From contig CAZSRX010000012.1 of assembly GCA_964609675.1 (NCBI GenBank), positions 29,530 to 93,529 on the forward strand: a stretch of DNA of 64,000 nucleotides, written 5' to 3'. The translations under genes were made by a program, and so were the position numbers. Shown here one piece after another: positions 62,462 through 64,000 of this stretch. Every line of letters starts with the position of its first letter. The stretch's first letter is position 1. The DNA is from CAZSRX01 sp964609675 [NCBI: uncultured Bacteroidota bacterium]. GTDB taxonomy: Bacteria > CLD3 > SB21. The notes beneath the pieces were generated by a model, which saw only the letters and a list, made by a program, of their open reading frames with translations, was not told the DNA's origin and made no database searches.

Positions 62462-63784
62462 ATGAAGAATCTTATCATAAAAGATGCCCATGTTATAACG
62501 ATGAACGCCGCGCGGGACATCGTGCGTGCCGATATATTAATCGAGGGTAACCGCATCAAGAAAATCGGGCGCCTGAAGCCGTCGGAAATGCATCAGGCCC
62601 GGATTATCGCCGCTGCCGGTCTGACCGCCGCTCCCGGATTCGTACAGACGCATGTGCATTTGTGCCAGGTGCTGTTCCGTAATCATGCCGACGATCTGGA
62701 ACTATTAGATTGGTTGAAACTGAAGATCTGGCCGTTTGAAGCCGCCCACACGCCCGCTTCCATCAGTGTTTCGGCGCAAATGGGCTTGGCGGAGCTCATC
62801 CAGGGCGGCACGACAACGATCATGGACATGGCCACCGTCCGTCATACCGATTATGTGTTTGAGCAGATTGCCCTCTCGGGCATGCGCGCTTTTTGCGGCA
62901 AGGCCATGATGGACCAAAGCCCCGACAGCCCCGCCGGCTTACAGGAGACGACCGAACATTCCCTGAAGGAGAGCCGCCGCCTTATCAAAAGATGGCATGG
63001 CGCCGAAAACGACCGGATTCACTACGCCCTGGCGCCACGGTTTGTTTTATCCTGTAGCGAATCCCTGCTTAAACAGGTGAAAGCAATCGCCGAGGATAAT
63101 CAGCTTATCATTCATACGCACGCCTCCGAAAACCGCGGTGAACTCGAGGCGGTGCTAAAGCAAACCGGTATGCGTAATATTGACTACTTCAGCCATATCG
63201 GGCTAATGGGGGAACGTCTGGCGCTGGCGCACTGCATCTGGCTTGACGATAATGAAATGAACCGGTTGAAGGAGACCGGCACCAAAGTACTGCACTGTCC
63301 GTCGGCTAACCTGAAACTCGGTTCCGGTATCGCCCGCATTCCCGAAATGCTTTCAAAGGGCATCACGGTATCCATCGGGGCTGACGGCGCGCCCTGCAAC
63401 AACAATCTGGACATGTTTACCGAAATGCGCCATGCCGCCCTGATTCAAAAACCCGTGCTCAAACCCACGGCGATTACGGCCGAACAAGTGTACACCATGG
63501 CAACGCTTGGCGGCGCCAAAACACTCGGGCTGGAAAAAGAAATCGGAAGTATCGAAGCAGGGAAAAAAGCGGATATTATTCTGATGGATCTCAATAAAGT
63601 TCATTGCCAGCCCGCGGAAAATATTTATGCGCAAATCGTTTACTCTGCAAAATCCACCGATGTGAAAACGGTAATCATTGATGGAAAAATCGTGATGGCT
63701 GACAGGAAATTAAAAACACTGGATGAAACGGCTATTTTAAAAGAATCGAAAAAACAAATTTCTAAAATTCTATCCGCTTTGTAG
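62462..63784 (+). CDS. MtaD/DadD-like amidohydrolase (5'-deoxyadenosine or SAH deaminase family)
   Basis: A 440-residue metal-dependent amidohydrolase. NLIIKDAHVITMNAARDIVR is the N-terminal beta domain. Metal ligands are FVQTHVHLCQVLFRN, LIIHTHASENRGELE, LALAHCIWLDDNE and VSIGADGAPCNNNLDMF. Spacing matches the 5-methylthioadenosine/S-adenosylhomocysteine deaminase and 5'-deoxyadenosine deaminase group. The exact nucleoside is not predictable. It is a second member of the superfamily after SsnA at 40375, but only partly similar. It lies seven bases after glycerate kinase and ends the run. Confidence 0.9.
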   Translation: MKNLIIKDAHVITMNAARDIVRADILIEGNRIKKIGRLKPSEMHQARIIAAAGLTAAPGFVQTHVHLCQVLFRNHADDLELLDWLKLKIWPFEAAHTPASISVSAQMGLAELIQGGTTTIMDMATVRHTDYVFEQIALSGMRAFCGKAMMDQSPDSPAGLQETTEHSLKESRRLIKRWHGAENDRIHYALAPRFVLSCSESLLKQVKAIAEDNQLIIHTHASENRGELEAVLKQTGMRNIDYFSHIGLMGERLALAHCIWLDDNEMNRLKETGTKVLHCPSANLKLGSGIARIPEMLSKGITVSIGADGAPCNNNLDMFTEMRHAALIQKPVLKPTAITAEQVYTMATLGGAKTLGLEKEIGSIEAGKKADIILMDLNKVHCQPAENIYAQIVYSAKSTDVKTVIIDGKIVMADRKLKTLDETAILKESKKQISKILSAL

Positions 63785-63955
63785 TTTTTAATAATTTACG
63801 GTTTGTCGTATTCGTTTTTTTTCAGCGATTTATGCAGTTATTGAATTTTCGCCGGTGTTCGAAGAAGGGACATATTGTGAAATTAGAAGTTGATTCTAAA
63901 TAAATTTTTAACCATCTGTCTGAAAAAGCCTACAAATATAAAAAGGTACTTTCAG

Positions 63956-64000
63956 ATGATTCAACAATTTATCCTGATAATAGCCAATTCTCGATTTCAA
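63956..64000 (+). CDS. Possible start of a gene cut by the window end
   Basis: An ATG at 63956 begins a frame (MIQQFILIIANSRFQ) open to the window edge, with AAGG nine bases upstream. Only 15 codons are visible. The hydrophobic start could be a signal peptide. This is weak evidence. Confidence 0.25.
   Translation, partial: MIQQFILIIANSRFQ

Overview
The window looks like a chromosomal stretch from a Gram-negative, DAP-type or related peptidoglycan-containing bacterium. It has LPS export genes (LptB, an OstA/LptA-like protein, LptC), sigma-54, FtsX, MurE, fumarase and B12-dependent methylmalonyl-CoA mutase. Several markers point to the FCB superphylum or a neighbouring candidate phylum: a Fibrobacter-type FISUMP domain, a PorV/PorQ-family outer-membrane protein, a DUF1573 protein and a regulator-propeller/Y_Y_Y histidine kinase. 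This placement is inference from gene content. I saw no rRNA, tRNA, CRISPR array, prophage or insertion sequence.

Layout. 0-6.3 kb is a plus-strand run: CheW-like protein, two methyl-accepting chemotaxis-type proteins, HAD phosphatase, QueF, an HD-GYP response regulator and a LOG-family protein, several overlapping by ATGA. 6.3-10.3 kb holds a non-coding stretch with REP-like hairpins, a CsgG-like/FISUMP secreted protein, an AT-rich toxin-antitoxin patch (DUF433-DUF5615 and an orphan HicB) and fumarase. 10.5-20.5 kb holds a DinG-type helicase, small unknowns, a YbjN-like protein, an RmlD-like reductase, a SprT-like metallopeptidase, a six-TM chemoreceptor translationally coupled to murE, and rpsT. 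20.5-21.2 kb has no convincing gene. 21.2-29.5 kb is a minus-strand methylmalonyl-CoA mutase locus (mutA, mutB, a hypothetical, a ferredoxin-nitroreductase, meaB, a membrane protein).

29.6-39 kb is mixed: a lipase-like hydrolase, a phosphofructokinase with the pyrophosphate-dependent signature, an asparaginase-domain protein, a PAS protein, threonine synthase and a 1234-residue propeller histidine kinase. 39.1-44.4 kb is a minus-strand run of a PreT-PreA-like fusion flavoprotein, SsnA and YgeY, resembling part of anaerobic purine-degradation clusters. 44.5-46 kb carries dprA and a CheY-like regulator. 46.1-51.6 kb is a minus-strand series: a TPR protein, FtsX without FtsE, a gamma-carbonic anhydrase, a receiver protein, an MBL hydrolase and an unrecognised 464-residue protein. 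51.7-58.6 kb has tadA facing a cell-envelope/DNA-repair run (recO-lptC-lptA-lptB-rpoN-UDP-glucuronate decarboxylase-lipoprotein). 58.7-63.8 kb is a plus-strand run of DUF1573 protein, PorV/PorQ protein, SpoU methyltransferase, glycerate 2-kinase and an amidohydrolase.

The most distinctive signals are: the purine-type operon with a reductase whose active-site loop lacks the mammalian catalytic cysteine; promoters placed so close to the ATGs of dprA and the toxin-antitoxin genes that leaderless transcripts are predicted; the PPi-type phosphofructokinase; a MurE without the DNPR specificity motif; and a DinG with what looks like a decayed exonuclease domain.
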